Source: an uncultured Gammaproteobacteria bacterium
GTDB taxonomy: Bacteria > Pseudomonadota > Gammaproteobacteria > PS1 > Pseudothioglobaceae
DNA: 64,000 nucleotides
Direction: 5' to 3'
NCBI GenBank assembly: GCA_902556205.1
Contig: CACDVH010000001.1
Coordinates: forward strand, 62,001 to 126,000
Part shown: piece after piece, positions 35,846-45,110 of the stretch
How the letters are laid out: every line of letters starts with the position of its first letter
How positions within the stretch are numbered: position 1 is the stretch's first letter
Notes under the pieces: model-generated
The model's database searches: none
Seen by the model: the letters and a program-made list of their open reading frames with translations, nothing else
What the model was told of the DNA's origin: nothing
Translations under genes and position numbers: made by a program

Positions 35846-38140
35846 TTAATTTCTTAGAGTAATGCCATTATCTAACATGGCAACAATTCTTGCTTGAGTT
35901 TCTTGGGTTTGGGCAAGCCTGATAAATGAAGATCGTTCAGCATTGAGAATGTCTTGCTCAGAAAAAACTGTTCCAGCTGGGCACTCACCACCCGACATTA
36001 CTCTTCCAATCTCAGTTCCAACAGTTACATCATGTGGGGTAAGCATGCCTTTTTTATGATTTACTTCAAGCCACTCTAACATTTCTTGATAATGTTCAGC
36101 TCCTGAAAGGGCAAGTGGCTTTCGTTTGCCAACTTTTTTTGTTATATCTATTGTTGAAAGTGCAGCGTTCAATATTCGATCACGATTCATCTGAAAAGTA
36201 TCACCAGGCCTTCTCATGGATAAGGCATCAGCTTCTTGGGGTGAGTTAGCCTTTCTTCCAAGACCGATATTCATAAATGATTTCCATGCTCCTTTCTGAG
36301 TATCGTTTAGCTTTTCTGTCCATCGATAGAGCATTTCTTTGCAGCCACCACCTGCAGGCACAACACCAACAAAAGACTCAACTAGGCCCATCACAGAGTT
36401 AGCATGACTGACAACATGGTCTGCATGTAAAACAACCTCAAAACCACCGCCAATGGACATTCCAACAGGCGCAGCAATAACAGGAAGGTTGGAGTCTCTC
36501 ATTTGTAGCATAGTGTTTTGAAAATAAGCAAGAAAGTCATCAAGGCCATCAAAGTCATTTTTTTCAAAACAATTTCTAACGCTCCATAGGCTAACACCGC
36601 AAGAAAAATGTTGAAAGTCATTGTGAATGATGACGCCTCTCAGGCCTTTGTTTTCAGAGGCAGTGACTGCATCAGATATCATATCCAAACTTTGAGTGTC
36701 GAGAGCGTTTGCTTTTGAGTGGAACTCCACAATAGCAGCACCTTCATATTCAAACCAGCTAGCGGACTCATTTGAGTTGATTGGAGCCAAAGTTTGCCGC
36801 GCTTCTGAGAATCGAAGAACACCTTTTGGCCTGATAATAGGCTTCAGCTCGCCAGAATTAGTTAGTGTGCTCAAGATTGAATTCGAGCTGGTATAAAACT
36901 TATTATTTAAGCTATTTTCAAGGAAGTCAGGTACATCTATGGCGCTATTTTTAAGTCTTTTAACAAAGTAATCAATGCCAATTTCATCAATTAATTCGAA
37001 AGGTCCTTTCACCCAGTTATAGCCGAGCTTCATTGCGTCATCAATTTGGGTTACATCTTCAGTAACCTCAGGCACTAATGATGCCGCATAGGACAAGGTT
37101 TCAGAAAGCACATCCCAGATAAAGAGGCCGTATTTGCTTTGATCGCTAATGATGGCGGTTACTCCAATTTTTTCAGCATCTTCTAGGAGCGAAGTTTTTA
37201 GGCGTTTATGTTCAACATAGTTTCCATTGGACAGGTCTATTACCATTTTGTCGTCACCAACCTGCTTATAAAAACCCTGGTCATTTTTATTTCCAGTTTG
37301 ACCATTGGCGATCATGTTAGATACAAATTCTATTGGCGCTGCATACTTATGAAATTCATCATTTTCTGGCAAGATGTTTTCGAGGCTTTTTGCCACATCA
37401 GCCATAAGGTCAATGCCAATTAGGTCGTAAAGACCAAAAACTCCAGTTTTGGGAAGGCCAAGGGGTCTCCCAAAAAAAGCATCAGCCTCTGTTGGAGAGA
37501 GGTTGTATTCAAATGCTTTGTGAAGGGCGCACTGAATTGCAAAAACACCTACTCTATTTGCAAGAAAGCCAGGCGTATCTGAACAAGGCACAACACCCTT
37601 ACCAAGCATACTCTCGCAGAAAACATCAAGCGTGTCCATCACATCTTCTCTGGTTTGCTCGCCCCTAACTAGCTCTAGAAGTCTCATGAAGCGAACTGGA
37701 TTAAAGAAATGAGTAATAGCAAAGCGCTCACAAAAGTCTTGAGGCATGCCCTCAGTCAATAGACTAATTGGAATAGTAGAGGTATTCGAAGTAATGATCG
37801 CAGATTCTTTACAGCTATCATGAAGTTTTTTGTAGAGCGCCTGTTTAATGTCAAGTCTTTCCACGACAGCTTCAGCAATCCAGTCACATTCAGTGAGCTC
37901 ATTAAAGTTATCTCTTGTATTTCCCAAATGTATAAGCTCTTCCGCCTCTTTACTCATAATGCCGGGCATGTCAGGATCTCTGAGTCTCTCTAATCCTCTT
38001 TGGGCTAGACTGTTTACATTTTCACCTTCAGTAGGCAGATCTAGTAGCCAAACCTCTATTCCTGCGTTAGCAACTTGGCCAGCAATACCAGCACCCATCG
38101 TACCGGCGCCAATGACGCCAACTTTTATAATTTTATTCAT
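35846..38140 (-). CDS. Bifunctional 3-hydroxyacyl-CoA dehydrogenase/enoyl-CoA hydratase
   Basis: This 764-residue fusion runs HADH first, then hydratase, the order of Bacillus FadN and the reverse of E. coli FadB. The NAD-binding motif GVIGAGTMGAGIAGQVANAG is at 8-27, followed by FAITHFFNPVRFM near 140 and the HADH C-terminal helical domains. A crotonase domain begins near 460, with the oxyanion segments HNDFQHFSCGVSLW near 520 and GMSIGGGFEVVLHAD near 575; the second catalytic region near GVVPAGGGCKEM keeps no clear second glutamate in the usual position, reading VESFVGVVPAG. It would hydrate and oxidise an enoyl-CoA. It overlaps the hydrolase gene by 4 bp. No thiolase follows. Confidence 0.9.
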   Translation of the reverse strand: MNKIIKVGVIGAGTMGAGIAGQVANAGIEVWLLDLPTEGENVNSLAQRGLERLRDPDMPGIMSKEAEELIHLGNTRDNFNELTECDWIAEAVVERLDIKQALYKKLHDSCKESAIITSNTSTIPISLLTEGMPQDFCERFAITHFFNPVRFMRLLELVRGEQTREDVMDTLDVFCESMLGKGVVPCSDTPGFLANRVGVFAIQCALHKAFEYNLSPTEADAFFGRPLGLPKTGVFGLYDLIGIDLMADVAKSLENILPENDEFHKYAAPIEFVSNMIANGQTGNKNDQGFYKQVGDDKMVIDLSNGNYVEHKRLKTSLLEDAEKIGVTAIISDQSKYGLFIWDVLSETLSYAASLVPEVTEDVTQIDDAMKLGYNWVKGPFELIDEIGIDYFVKRLKNSAIDVPDFLENSLNNKFYTSSNSILSTLTNSGELKPIIRPKGVLRFSEARQTLAPINSNESASWFEYEGAAIVEFHSKANALDTQSLDMISDAVTASENKGLRGVIIHNDFQHFSCGVSLWSVRNCFEKNDFDGLDDFLAYFQNTMLQMRDSNLPVIAAPVGMSIGGGFEVVLHADHVVSHANSVMGLVESFVGVVPAGGGCKEMLYRWTEKLNDTQKGAWKSFMNIGLGRKANSPQEADALSMRRPGDTFQMNRDRILNAALSTIDITKKVGKRKPLALSGAEHYQEMLEWLEVNHKKGMLTPHDVTVGTEIGRVMSGGECPAGTVFSEQDILNAERSSFIRLAQTQETQARIVAMLDNGITLRN

Positions 38141-38928
38141 GGGTTTGTTTGTAAAATAAATGATTTAATGGCGTCCAAAGTGCTCTTTGGAGCCTCAATT
38201 GGAAGCATATGTCCTGCGCCAGAAACAGTTGTAGTTTCTGCCCCTAAAAGCTCTGCAAGTTCTAATCCAAATTTGCTTGGAGTGTTTTTGTCTTCTGTTG
38301 CCACAATAACGTTTGAGGGTGCTTTAATATTTTTCGCACAGTTTATTCCGTTCTTATATTTATTGCAAGCCAAGAGATCTTCAGCCAAAGGATTTGATGA
38401 CATAATTTGACGCCCAATGCCTATTGGTTGCATCCCAGGGACTGCACTACTGCCTGAATGAGATCGAGATCCAAAGCCCCACCTCAAGAGCATATCAGCA
38501 GCTTCTTTTGTGTTTTTCTGGGCAGTATCAACAAGTGATTCATTCACAGGGATTGCTGAGGCGCTAGCAACAGCAGTTAAAGATTTTAATTTGTCTTCTA
38601 AAAGAATAGCCGCTTCAAGGGCTACAAGAAAGCCTTGTGAATGGCCAACCAAATGGACATTTTCTGCGCCCGAGTGTTTAATCGCTTTAACTAACCATTT
38701 GCCCATACTTTCAATCGACTTAAGAGGTTCGCCTTCTGACAAGCTATGTCCAGGCAAATCAGGCGCCAAAACAGAGAAGCCATGAAATGCAAACCATCTA
38801 GCCTGGAGCGCCCAAGATCTATGATCGAGGCCACTTCCATGGACAAAAACCACAGTCGGTTTTTTTGGATCAAAAACACAGCCCCCAGTGGCCACAAAAA
38901 TATTTACTCCGTCAACAACAATATTCAT
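38137..38928 (-). CDS. Alpha/beta-fold hydrolase
   Basis: This 263-residue cytosolic hydrolase has the oxyanion segment VFVHGSGLDHRSW near 30, the nucleophile elbow GHSQG near residue 97, a likely acid in ATEDKNTPSKFG near 212 and the catalytic histidine in GAGHMLPIEAP near 240. The substrate is not evident; an acyl-CoA thioesterase or ester/thioester hydrolase would fit the operon. It is overlapped by one base by metY upstream and overlaps the HADH/ECH fusion downstream by 4 bp. Confidence 0.85.
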   Translation of the reverse strand: MNIVVDGVNIFVATGGCVFDPKKPTVVFVHGSGLDHRSWALQARWFAFHGFSVLAPDLPGHSLSEGEPLKSIESMGKWLVKAIKHSGAENVHLVGHSQGFLVALEAAILLEDKLKSLTAVASASAIPVNESLVDTAQKNTKEAADMLLRWGFGSRSHSGSSAVPGMQPIGIGRQIMSSNPLAEDLLACNKYKNGINCAKNIKAPSNVIVATEDKNTPSKFGLELAELLGAETTTVSGAGHMLPIEAPKSTLDAIKSFILQTNP

Positions 38929-40229
38929 TACGCAGTTGCCTTTTCTACTGCCTTTAGGCCAACTTTAAAATCATTGATGATGTCATTAACAGATTCGATT
39001 CCAACTGACACTCTGATTAGGTCAGGGCTTGTTCCAGAGGCTTTCATTGCGTCATCATCTAGTCGAGAGTGAGTCGTGCTTGCAGGGTGAAGAACGAGAG
39101 TTCTTGAGTCACCTACATTTGCTAAATTTGATGATAACTTAAGAGAATTAATAAATGCTGCCCCCCCTTCTCTTCCTCCTTTGACACCAAAGCATAACAT
39201 TGATCCAGCGCCATTTGGAAAGAGCTCTTTTGCAATCTCGCAGGTAGGGTTTTCAGGCAGATCAGGATGGTTAACCCACATTACTGCAGACTGTTCTAGC
39301 AGCCATTTTGCGAGTTTGATTGCATTTTTAACATGTTGGCTCATTCGAAGATTAAGAGTTTCAATGCCCTGAAGCAGTAAAAAAGCGCTGTGAGGACTCA
39401 TGGCGGGGCCAAAGTCACGCATAGACTCCGCTCTAATTTTCATTGAAAGGGCTGACGGCCCAAATTCTTCCCAGAAGTTTATTCCATGGAATGGCTCATA
39501 AGGTGTAGTAAGTTCAGGGTGTTTGTTAGCAGCGCCCCAGTCAAAAGCCCCACCATCAACAATGACGCCTCCTACGGCAACTCCATGTCCTCCCATCCAT
39601 TTTGTAACAGAGTGCACTACAACATCAGCCCCATGATCAAATGGCTTACAAAGCGCTGGTGTTGCAAATGTTGCATCAATAACAAGCGGCAGGTTATTTT
39701 GATGAGCAATATTTGAAATTTTGGGCAGGTTTGATACCTCTAGTCCAGGGTTACCAATTGACTCACAAAAGACAAGTTTTGTGTTTTCTTGTATGGCCGC
39801 TTTAAGAGCTTTTTCGTCATTAATGGAGACAAAAGTACAGTCAATATTAAATCTTTTGAGGGTATGTCTGAGGAGTGTCGCAGTAGAGCCATAGATTTGT
39901 GAGGCGCTGACAATATGATCACCAGCAGAACAAAGACTAACAAAAGTAACAAAAAGTGCGCTCATACCTGAGGCTGTACAAATAGCCCCAACACCTCCCT
40001 CTAGTGCAGCAATACGCTGCTCTAAAACGGCAACAGTAGGATTCGTCATTCTGCTGTAAATGTGCCCACCCTTTTCTATATTGAAAAGTGCAGCAGCATC
40101 ATCAACAGTCTCGAAAACATACGAGGTGGTTTGATAAACAGGGACAGCCCTGCTTCCAAATGAAGGGTCTGGCTCATATCCCGAATGAAGTGATATTGTT
40201 TCAGGGCCTAAGAAAGATGACTTTCCCAT
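38928..40229 (-). CDS. metY: O-acetylhomoserine sulfhydrylase (PLP enzyme)
   Basis: MetY joins O-acetylhomoserine with sulfide or methanethiol to give homocysteine or methionine. The 433-residue PLP protein has the Cys/Met-metabolism family segments PVYQTTSYVF near 27, YSRMTNPTVAVLEQRIAALEGG near 57, the PLP lysine in VHSVTKWMGGHG near 210 and PYEPFHGINFWEEFGP, which is typical of MetY rather than MetB or MetC. It is first in a leftward operon with catabolic acyl-CoA genes, coupled by a one-base overlap, which is not a normal methionine-biosynthesis context. Capture of methanethiol released by the pathway is a reasonable inference. Confidence 0.9.
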   Translation of the reverse strand: MGKSSFLGPETISLHSGYEPDPSFGSRAVPVYQTTSYVFETVDDAAALFNIEKGGHIYSRMTNPTVAVLEQRIAALEGGVGAICTASGMSALFVTFVSLCSAGDHIVSASQIYGSTATLLRHTLKRFNIDCTFVSINDEKALKAAIQENTKLVFCESIGNPGLEVSNLPKISNIAHQNNLPLVIDATFATPALCKPFDHGADVVVHSVTKWMGGHGVAVGGVIVDGGAFDWGAANKHPELTTPYEPFHGINFWEEFGPSALSMKIRAESMRDFGPAMSPHSAFLLLQGIETLNLRMSQHVKNAIKLAKWLLEQSAVMWVNHPDLPENPTCEIAKELFPNGAGSMLCFGVKGGREGGAAFINSLKLSSNLANVGDSRTLVLHPASTTHSRLDDDAMKASGTSPDLIRVSVGIESVNDIINDFKVGLKAVEKATA

Positions 40230-40241
40230 AAGTATTTACTT

Positions 40242-40264
40242 AGAAAATAAAATCAATATTTTCT
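40242..40264. promoter_or_regulatory. Inverted repeat upstream of metY
   Basis: Perfect 8-bp arms AGAAAATA (40242-40249) and TATTTTCT (40257-40264) with a 7-base spacer lie 12 bp before the metY start. It could be an operator or a 5' hairpin near the ribosome-binding site. It is AT-rich and so could be chance. Confidence 0.25.
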
Positions 40265-40340
40265 CATAACTAGTTGCAGAGTTGTTTTGAAATTGCCTTG
40301 GCCTGTAGTTTAAAAATTCAGGTCTTTGATTGCTCTTTCG

Positions 40341-41015
40341 TCAAGTTGCCTGTGCAAGTTCAGAGCGCATTTTATCTATTGTTTTTTTATAGTCATTTGT
40401 ATTGAAAATAGCAGATCCAGCTACAAAGGTATCAGCCCCAGCTGAGGCTATCTCTTTAATATTCTCAATCTTTACTCCGCCATCAATTTCAAGCCTGGTT
40501 CGAAGGTTTCTTGAGTCAATTAAGTCTCTAACAACTCTTAATTTTTCCAGAGTTTCAGGAATAAATGATTGGCCACCAAAGCCTGGATTAACCGACATTA
40601 ATAAAACCATATCAAGCTGGTCAATAACATGGTCTAAGTGGTTAAGAGGTGTTGCAGGATTAAAAACCAAACCTGCCTTACAGCCACTTTCTTTAATCAG
40701 ACTAATTGTTCGATCAATATGTTCTGAGGCCTCTGGATGAAAGGTTATGTAAGAAGCTCCAGCGCTCGCAAAATCAGGAATAATTCGATCCACTGGTTTC
40801 ACCATGAGGTGGACATCAATAGGCGCTGTAACTCCATGATTTCTTAGGGCCTCACAAACTAACGGCCCTATCGTTAGGTTTGGGACATAGTGATTATCCA
40901 TCACGTCAAAGTGAACTATGTCTGCTCCTGCGTTCAAAACATTGTCAACCTCTTCACCAAGCTTAGCAAAGTTTGCAGAGAGTATTGAGGGGGCGATAAA
41001 GTTGTCTTTTTTCAT
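40341..41015 (-). CDS. rpe: Ribulose-phosphate 3-epimerase
   Basis: Rpe interconverts ribulose 5-phosphate and xylulose 5-phosphate in the pentose phosphate and Calvin pathways. I use the ATG giving [20 protein letters not shown] (224 residues, normal length); a GTG four codons upstream overlaps the gpmI stop by one base and is less likely because a GGATAGAG ribosome-binding site precedes the ATG. Visible motifs are [17 protein letters not shown] near 32, the metal-binding [19 protein letters not shown] near 140 and EIDGGVK near 174 with the phosphate loop AGSAIF. It follows gpmI in the same operon and could serve with the window's phosphoribulokinase and tpiA. Confidence 0.96.
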   Translation of the reverse strand: MKKDNFIAPSILSANFAKLGEEVDNVLNAGADIVHFDVMDNHYVPNLTIGPLVCEALRNHGVTAPIDVHLMVKPVDRIIPDFASAGASYITFHPEASEHIDRTISLIKESGCKAGLVFNPATPLNHLDHVIDQLDMVLLMSVNPGFGGQSFIPETLEKLRVVRDLIDSRNLRTRLEIDGGVKIENIKEIASAGADTFVAGSAIFNTNDYKKTIDKMRSELAQAT

Positions 41016-41026
41016 GTCTCTATCCA

Positions 41027-42553
41027 CTAATTAGTTAGAAGGTTTTTTCCTGACATCTCGCTTGGCTGTTCAATATTCATGAGCGACAAAAGAGTTGGAG
41101 CTAGGTCTGCCAGTGTACCAATATGTGGACCTAATAGCGAGCTTTTCTTGTCACCAATATAAATTAATGGAACTGGGTTAGTTGTATGAGCAGTATGACT
41201 TTTCTGAGTTATAGAGTCTGTCATCTGTTCTGCATTTCCGTGATCAGCAGTAATTAAAATCTCTGTTTTTGTTTTTTTAGCTGCTTGGTGGATTTTTCCA
41301 AGACAGCTATCAACAGCTTCTACAGCCTTAATCGCCGCTTCGAGTTTTCCAGTGTGTCCAACCATGTCGGTATTTGCAAAGTTGCAGATAATAAGACTAT
41401 ATTTTTGAGCATTAATCTCAGAAATAAGATTTTCGGTGAGTTCGAATGCACTCATCTCCGGTTGCAGGTCGTAAGTTTTTACTTTGGGCGACTGAATAAG
41501 CTTTCTATCTTCTCCAGGAAGACTTTCTTCAACGCCACCATTGAAGAAAAAAGTAACATGGGCGTACTTTTCAGTTTCAGCTATTCTAAGCTGCTTAAAT
41601 CCAAGATCTGAGATACAATCACCTAGAGTATTTTTGACAGATATTGGGGGGAAAGCACAGCTAAGACCAAAGTCTTTTTTATATTCTGTAAGACAAACAA
41701 AATTGCACTCAGCAAAATACTCTCGATTAAACTCATCAAAGCTGGTCATTGCAAGGGCTTGAGTTATTTCTCTTGCTCTATCTGCTCGATAGTTCATAAA
41801 AATCATTAGGTCACCATCCTCTAGTCTAACAGGGCTACCTATTGATGTTGGGGATAGAAACTCATCATTTTCGCCTAAGCCATATGCCTCTTGAATAGCT
41901 TCTTGGGCGCTGCTTGAATGTCTTTCGCCAACTCCTTGAGATATCAGTTTATAGGCTTTTGAAACCCTTTCCCAGCGATTATCTCTATCCATTGCATAAA
42001 AGCGCCCAGTTATTGATGCAATTTTACCCACGCCTATTTTGGAAATTTGTTTCTCTAGATCATTGACATAAGTTGAGGCGCTATTAGGCGGTGTGTCCCG
42101 TCCATCTGTAAAAACATGGATATAGACCTTATCACAATTTTGTTCTTTGGCAAGCTTAAGAGCTGCAAAGATATGATCCTGGTGTGAGTGAACGCCGCCA
42201 TCGGATAGCAGCCCAAGAAGATGAACAGCTCTTCCTTTTTTACTTGCAGAGGTTAGCGCTTTACAAAGCACATCATTGGTAAAAAAACCACCAGACTTGA
42301 TTGAACTGTCTATTCTTGTATAGTCTTGTTCAATAATTCTTCCCGAGCCAATAGTGAGGTGACCAACCTCAGAATTACCCATTTGTCCATCTGGAAGGCC
42401 AACGCTACTTCCAGATGTGCCAATAAGGGTGTTCGGATAATTCTCAATAAAATGATCCCAATTTGGGGTATCTGCAAGGGCAATTGCATTGTTAGATTTA
42501 TCACTCGAATAACCCCACCCATCTAGGATTAACAGCAGCTTTGTTTTTTCCAT
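41027..42553 (-). CDS. gpmI: Phosphoglycerate mutase, cofactor-independent
   Basis: This Mn-dependent enzyme interconverts 3- and 2-phosphoglycerate. I start at the ATG of [16 protein letters not shown] (508 residues); a GTG four codons further up touches the ychF stop. The phosphoserine site is within [18 protein letters not shown] near 58, and the metal-binding segments [21 protein letters not shown] near 400 and [11 protein letters not shown] near 437 are all present. Length is standard (514 in E. coli). It lies between ychF and rpe on the leftward strand. Confidence 0.97.
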   Translation of the reverse strand: MEKTKLLLILDGWGYSSDKSNNAIALADTPNWDHFIENYPNTLIGTSGSSVGLPDGQMGNSEVGHLTIGSGRIIEQDYTRIDSSIKSGGFFTNDVLCKALTSASKKGRAVHLLGLLSDGGVHSHQDHIFAALKLAKEQNCDKVYIHVFTDGRDTPPNSASTYVNDLEKQISKIGVGKIASITGRFYAMDRDNRWERVSKAYKLISQGVGERHSSSAQEAIQEAYGLGENDEFLSPTSIGSPVRLEDGDLMIFMNYRADRAREITQALAMTSFDEFNREYFAECNFVCLTEYKKDFGLSCAFPPISVKNTLGDCISDLGFKQLRIAETEKYAHVTFFFNGGVEESLPGEDRKLIQSPKVKTYDLQPEMSAFELTENLISEINAQKYSLIICNFANTDMVGHTGKLEAAIKAVEAVDSCLGKIHQAAKKTKTEILITADHGNAEQMTDSITQKSHTAHTTNPVPLIYIGDKKSSLLGPHIGTLADLAPTLLSLMNIEQPSEMSGKNLLTN

Positions 42554-42565
42554 CAGATTTGGCAC

Positions 42566-43657
42566 TTAAACATTAAATAAAAAATGAACTACATCTCCAT
42601 CTTTAACAACATAATCTTTTCCTTCGGAGCGAAGCTTCCCGGCATCCTTAGCTCCCTTTTCTCCAGAGTGCTCAATATAGTCGGTGTATGAAATTGTTTC
42701 AGCGCGAATAAAGCCTTTCTCAAAGTCACCATGTATTTTACCCGCGGCAACAGGGGCCGAGTCTCCAATATTAATTGTCCATGCTCTGACTTCTTTCGGT
42801 CCGGCAGTAAAATACGTATGAAGTCCAAGCAGCCTATATCCCGCTTTAATTAATCGATCAAGACCAGATTCCGATTGGCCCATTTCATCTAAAAAGCCCT
42901 GTTTGTCCTCGTCATCTAGTTCAGCAATCTCAGCCTCGATGTCAGCACAAACAGAGACCACTTGGCTATTTTCAGAGCTTGCATAGTCTGTCAATGTTGT
43001 GAGATGTGGATTATTATTAAATCCATCTTCATTAACATTTGCAACATACAAAACAGGTTTAGAAGTTAACAGTTGAAGGCTTTTGATTAGTTTGGCTTCA
43101 TCTTCGTTAAAATCTAAAGATCTGACAGCCAAACCTTCTTCTAAAACTGGAAGAATTTTTTCGAGTAAGTTTTTTAGAGGCAGGCCTTCTTTCTGGCCTG
43201 CCTTTGAGTTTTTTATTGCTTTTTGATAGGCTTTTTCTGCACTAAAAAGGTCTGCAAGTGCCAGTTCAGTATTAATTATTTCAATATCATCCAAAGGGCT
43301 AACTTTTCCTGAAACATGAACAATATCATCATTTTCAAAACAACGAACTAAATGAAGAATGGCGTCTGTTTCCCTGATGTTTGAGAGAAATTGATTCCCA
43401 AGGCCTTCGCCCTTAGAAGCGCCTTCAACAAGTCCTGCAATATCAACAAACTCCATAGTGGTTGGAAGTATTTTTTCAGGTTTTGCAATTTCAGCTAGGT
43501 TTTGAAGTCGAGAGTCATTTACTTGAACAATTCCAATATTTGGCTCTATGGTACAAAAAGGATAGTTTTCTGAATCGATTCCAGCCTTAGTGAGCGCATT
43601 AAAGAGTGTGGACTTACCAACATTCGGCAGCCCAACAATTCCACACTTAAAGCCCAT
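42566..43657 (-). CDS. ychF: Redox-responsive ATPase/GTPase YchF (Obg family)
   Basis: YchF/OLA1 is an ATP-preferring P-loop protein associated with ribosomes and oxidative-stress control. The 363-residue protein opens with the P-loop [18 protein letters not shown], has the switch segment [19 protein letters not shown] near 67 and the adenine-preferring NVNE motif near 203, and ends with a TGS domain containing [12 protein letters not shown]. Length is exactly family-typical. pth lies 15 bp upstream, the standard pth-ychF arrangement. Confidence 0.97.
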   Translation of the reverse strand: MGFKCGIVGLPNVGKSTLFNALTKAGIDSENYPFCTIEPNIGIVQVNDSRLQNLAEIAKPEKILPTTMEFVDIAGLVEGASKGEGLGNQFLSNIRETDAILHLVRCFENDDIVHVSGKVSPLDDIEIINTELALADLFSAEKAYQKAIKNSKAGQKEGLPLKNLLEKILPVLEEGLAVRSLDFNEDEAKLIKSLQLLTSKPVLYVANVNEDGFNNNPHLTTLTDYASSENSQVVSVCADIEAEIAELDDEDKQGFLDEMGQSESGLDRLIKAGYRLLGLHTYFTAGPKEVRAWTINIGDSAPVAAGKIHGDFEKGFIRAETISYTDYIEHSGEKGAKDAGKLRSEGKDYVVKDGDVVHFLFNV

Positions 43658-43672
43658 TATTTTTCTCCAATG

Positions 43673-44239
43673 CTATGTATGAAGAGCCTTCATGGCATCT
43701 TCAAAACTTCCTTTAACTAATAATTCAACAATATTACTTGCTCTTGACATACTCTCTTGAATGGCGCATAGTTCTGATTTGCTAGGGGCATTTAAAACAT
43801 AGTCAACAACTTCATTCTTAGAGCCAGGATGTTCGATTCCGATTCGAAGGCGGTAGAAATTTTTTGATCCAAGCGCTTTAATGATATCTCTCAGGCCATT
43901 ATGGCCGCCATGACCACCACCCAATTTTAATTTAACAACTCCAGCAGGCAAATCGAGCTCGTCATGAACAACCAAGGTCTCTTCAGATGAAATATCATAG
44001 TAATTTAAAAAGCTTTTTATAGAGCCACCAGAATTATTCATAAAGGTTTGAGGCTTTAGCAGAAAAACTTTGTTTGAGTTTAGGCTGAAGTCTGAGGCTT
44101 CGCCAAAAAATTTGGATTGACTAGTAAACTTGGAGTCATTTAAAGAAGCTAGTGACTCAACAAACCAGAAGCCTGCATTGTGACGATGTTCCTGATAATT
44201 TTTTCCGGGATTTCCCAGTCCAACAATTAGTTTAATCAT
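43673..44239 (-). CDS. pth: Peptidyl-tRNA hydrolase
   Basis: Pth frees tRNA from prematurely released peptidyl-tRNA. The 188-residue protein shows the family motifs VGLGNPGKNYQEHRHNAGFW with the catalytic histidine near 20, KPQTFMNNSGGS near 63, VVHDELDLPAG near 90 and GGGHGGHNGLRDI near 108. Length is typical (194 in E. coli). It sits between rplY and ychF in the usual order; the gap to rplY is 48 bp. Confidence 0.97.
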   Translation of the reverse strand: MIKLIVGLGNPGKNYQEHRHNAGFWFVESLASLNDSKFTSQSKFFGEASDFSLNSNKVFLLKPQTFMNNSGGSIKSFLNYYDISSEETLVVHDELDLPAGVVKLKLGGGHGGHNGLRDIIKALGSKNFYRLRIGIEHPGSKNEVVDYVLNAPSKSELCAIQESMSRASNIVELLVKGSFEDAMKALHT

Positions 44240-44287
44240 TACAGCGCTTCATTTTACGCTTGTTGAGTCAACAAGACTGACGATACT

Positions 44288-44986
44288 TTATTCGTTGTCG
44301 TCACCATCTTTTGAGTCAGCATCTGCAGAATCCGCAGAATCTTCTGCTGAGTCCTCACCGCCCTCCTCAGATTCACCATCCTCAATGATTTCTTCCTCTT
44401 CCTCAATTACCTTAGGCTCGGAAACTGAACATACAGTCTGATCGTGTGCCTCAACATCTTCATGTTGTAATGCATTAATAATAACGCCTTCTGGTAAGAC
44501 AAGGTCAGTTAATGAAAGATGATCACCAACCTCAAGGCTAGTTACATCTACGTCAATACCGTGAGGTAAGTCTTTAGGTAGACATGAAATTTCAACCGAC
44601 ACAACAAACTGATTGAGCATATTGCCCAGCCTTAGTGCCTCGTTTTCTTCCATTCCTATGAAGTGAAGTGGTGTTGTAGTAACTAGAGTTTGTTTAGCAT
44701 CAACTCGCAAAAAGTCCACATGTGTAATGGTATTTTTTGCAGGATGGCGCTGAATGTCTTTTAAAACAACGGACTCTGTTGATTTTCCTACCACTAAGTC
44801 CAATACTGAAGTGAATGTATTTTCATCCTCCAGTAGATGGGTAATTTCGTGAATGCTAAGTGTTACCATTAGCGGGTCTTGCTTTCCACCATAAATAATA
44901 CTTGGCACCTTTTCTTCTTTTCTCAGGCGGCGGCTCGCACCTTTCCCCTGGTCTTCACGCTCTGTTGCGTTTACAGTAATACTCAT
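44288..44986 (-). CDS. rplY: 50S ribosomal protein L25/general stress protein Ctc, with acidic C-terminal tail
   Basis: L25 binds 5S rRNA. This is the long Ctc form: an L25 domain (1-95, with the GKGASRRLRKE segment near 15 and HVDFLRVD near 90) plus the TL5/Ctc beta domain (about 97-185). The last 40 or so residues are nearly all Glu, Asp, Ser, Gly and Ala, an unusually acidic tail. The total is 232 residues, against 94 in the short E. coli form and about 200 in many Ctc proteins. A terminator separates it from ubiB upstream; prs, often adjacent in other gammaproteobacteria, is absent. Confidence 0.94.
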   Translation of the reverse strand: MSITVNATEREDQGKGASRRLRKEEKVPSIIYGGKQDPLMVTLSIHEITHLLEDENTFTSVLDLVVGKSTESVVLKDIQRHPAKNTITHVDFLRVDAKQTLVTTTPLHFIGMEENEALRLGNMLNQFVVSVEISCLPKDLPHGIDVDVTSLEVGDHLSLTDLVLPEGVIINALQHEDVEAHDQTVCSVSEPKVIEEEEEIIEDGESEEGGEDSAEDSADSADADSKDGDDNE

Positions 44987-45006
44987 TTTGAGTTCTCCAA
45001 TAAATG

Positions 45007-45030
45007 AAAAAACACCACTTCAGGCGGTGT
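45007..45030 (-). terminator. Rho-independent terminator of the ubiE-ubiJ-ubiB block
   Basis: Read leftwards, a 7-bp stem ACACCGC/GTGGTGT (one G-U pair) with a 5-base loop is followed directly by a run of six T. It lies after ubiB and before rplY on the same strand. Confidence 0.8.
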
Positions 45031-45110
45031 AACTAAATTTGCCTATTTTGCGACCAAACAGACAAGGAAAGATATTTTACCCGAAATTCTTTTTATATAG
45101 CCGAGTTTAT

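Noticed and set aside
40230-40340. SAM riboswitch upstream of metY
   Set aside because: No SAM-riboswitch core could be recognised; only a simple AT-rich inverted repeat is present.
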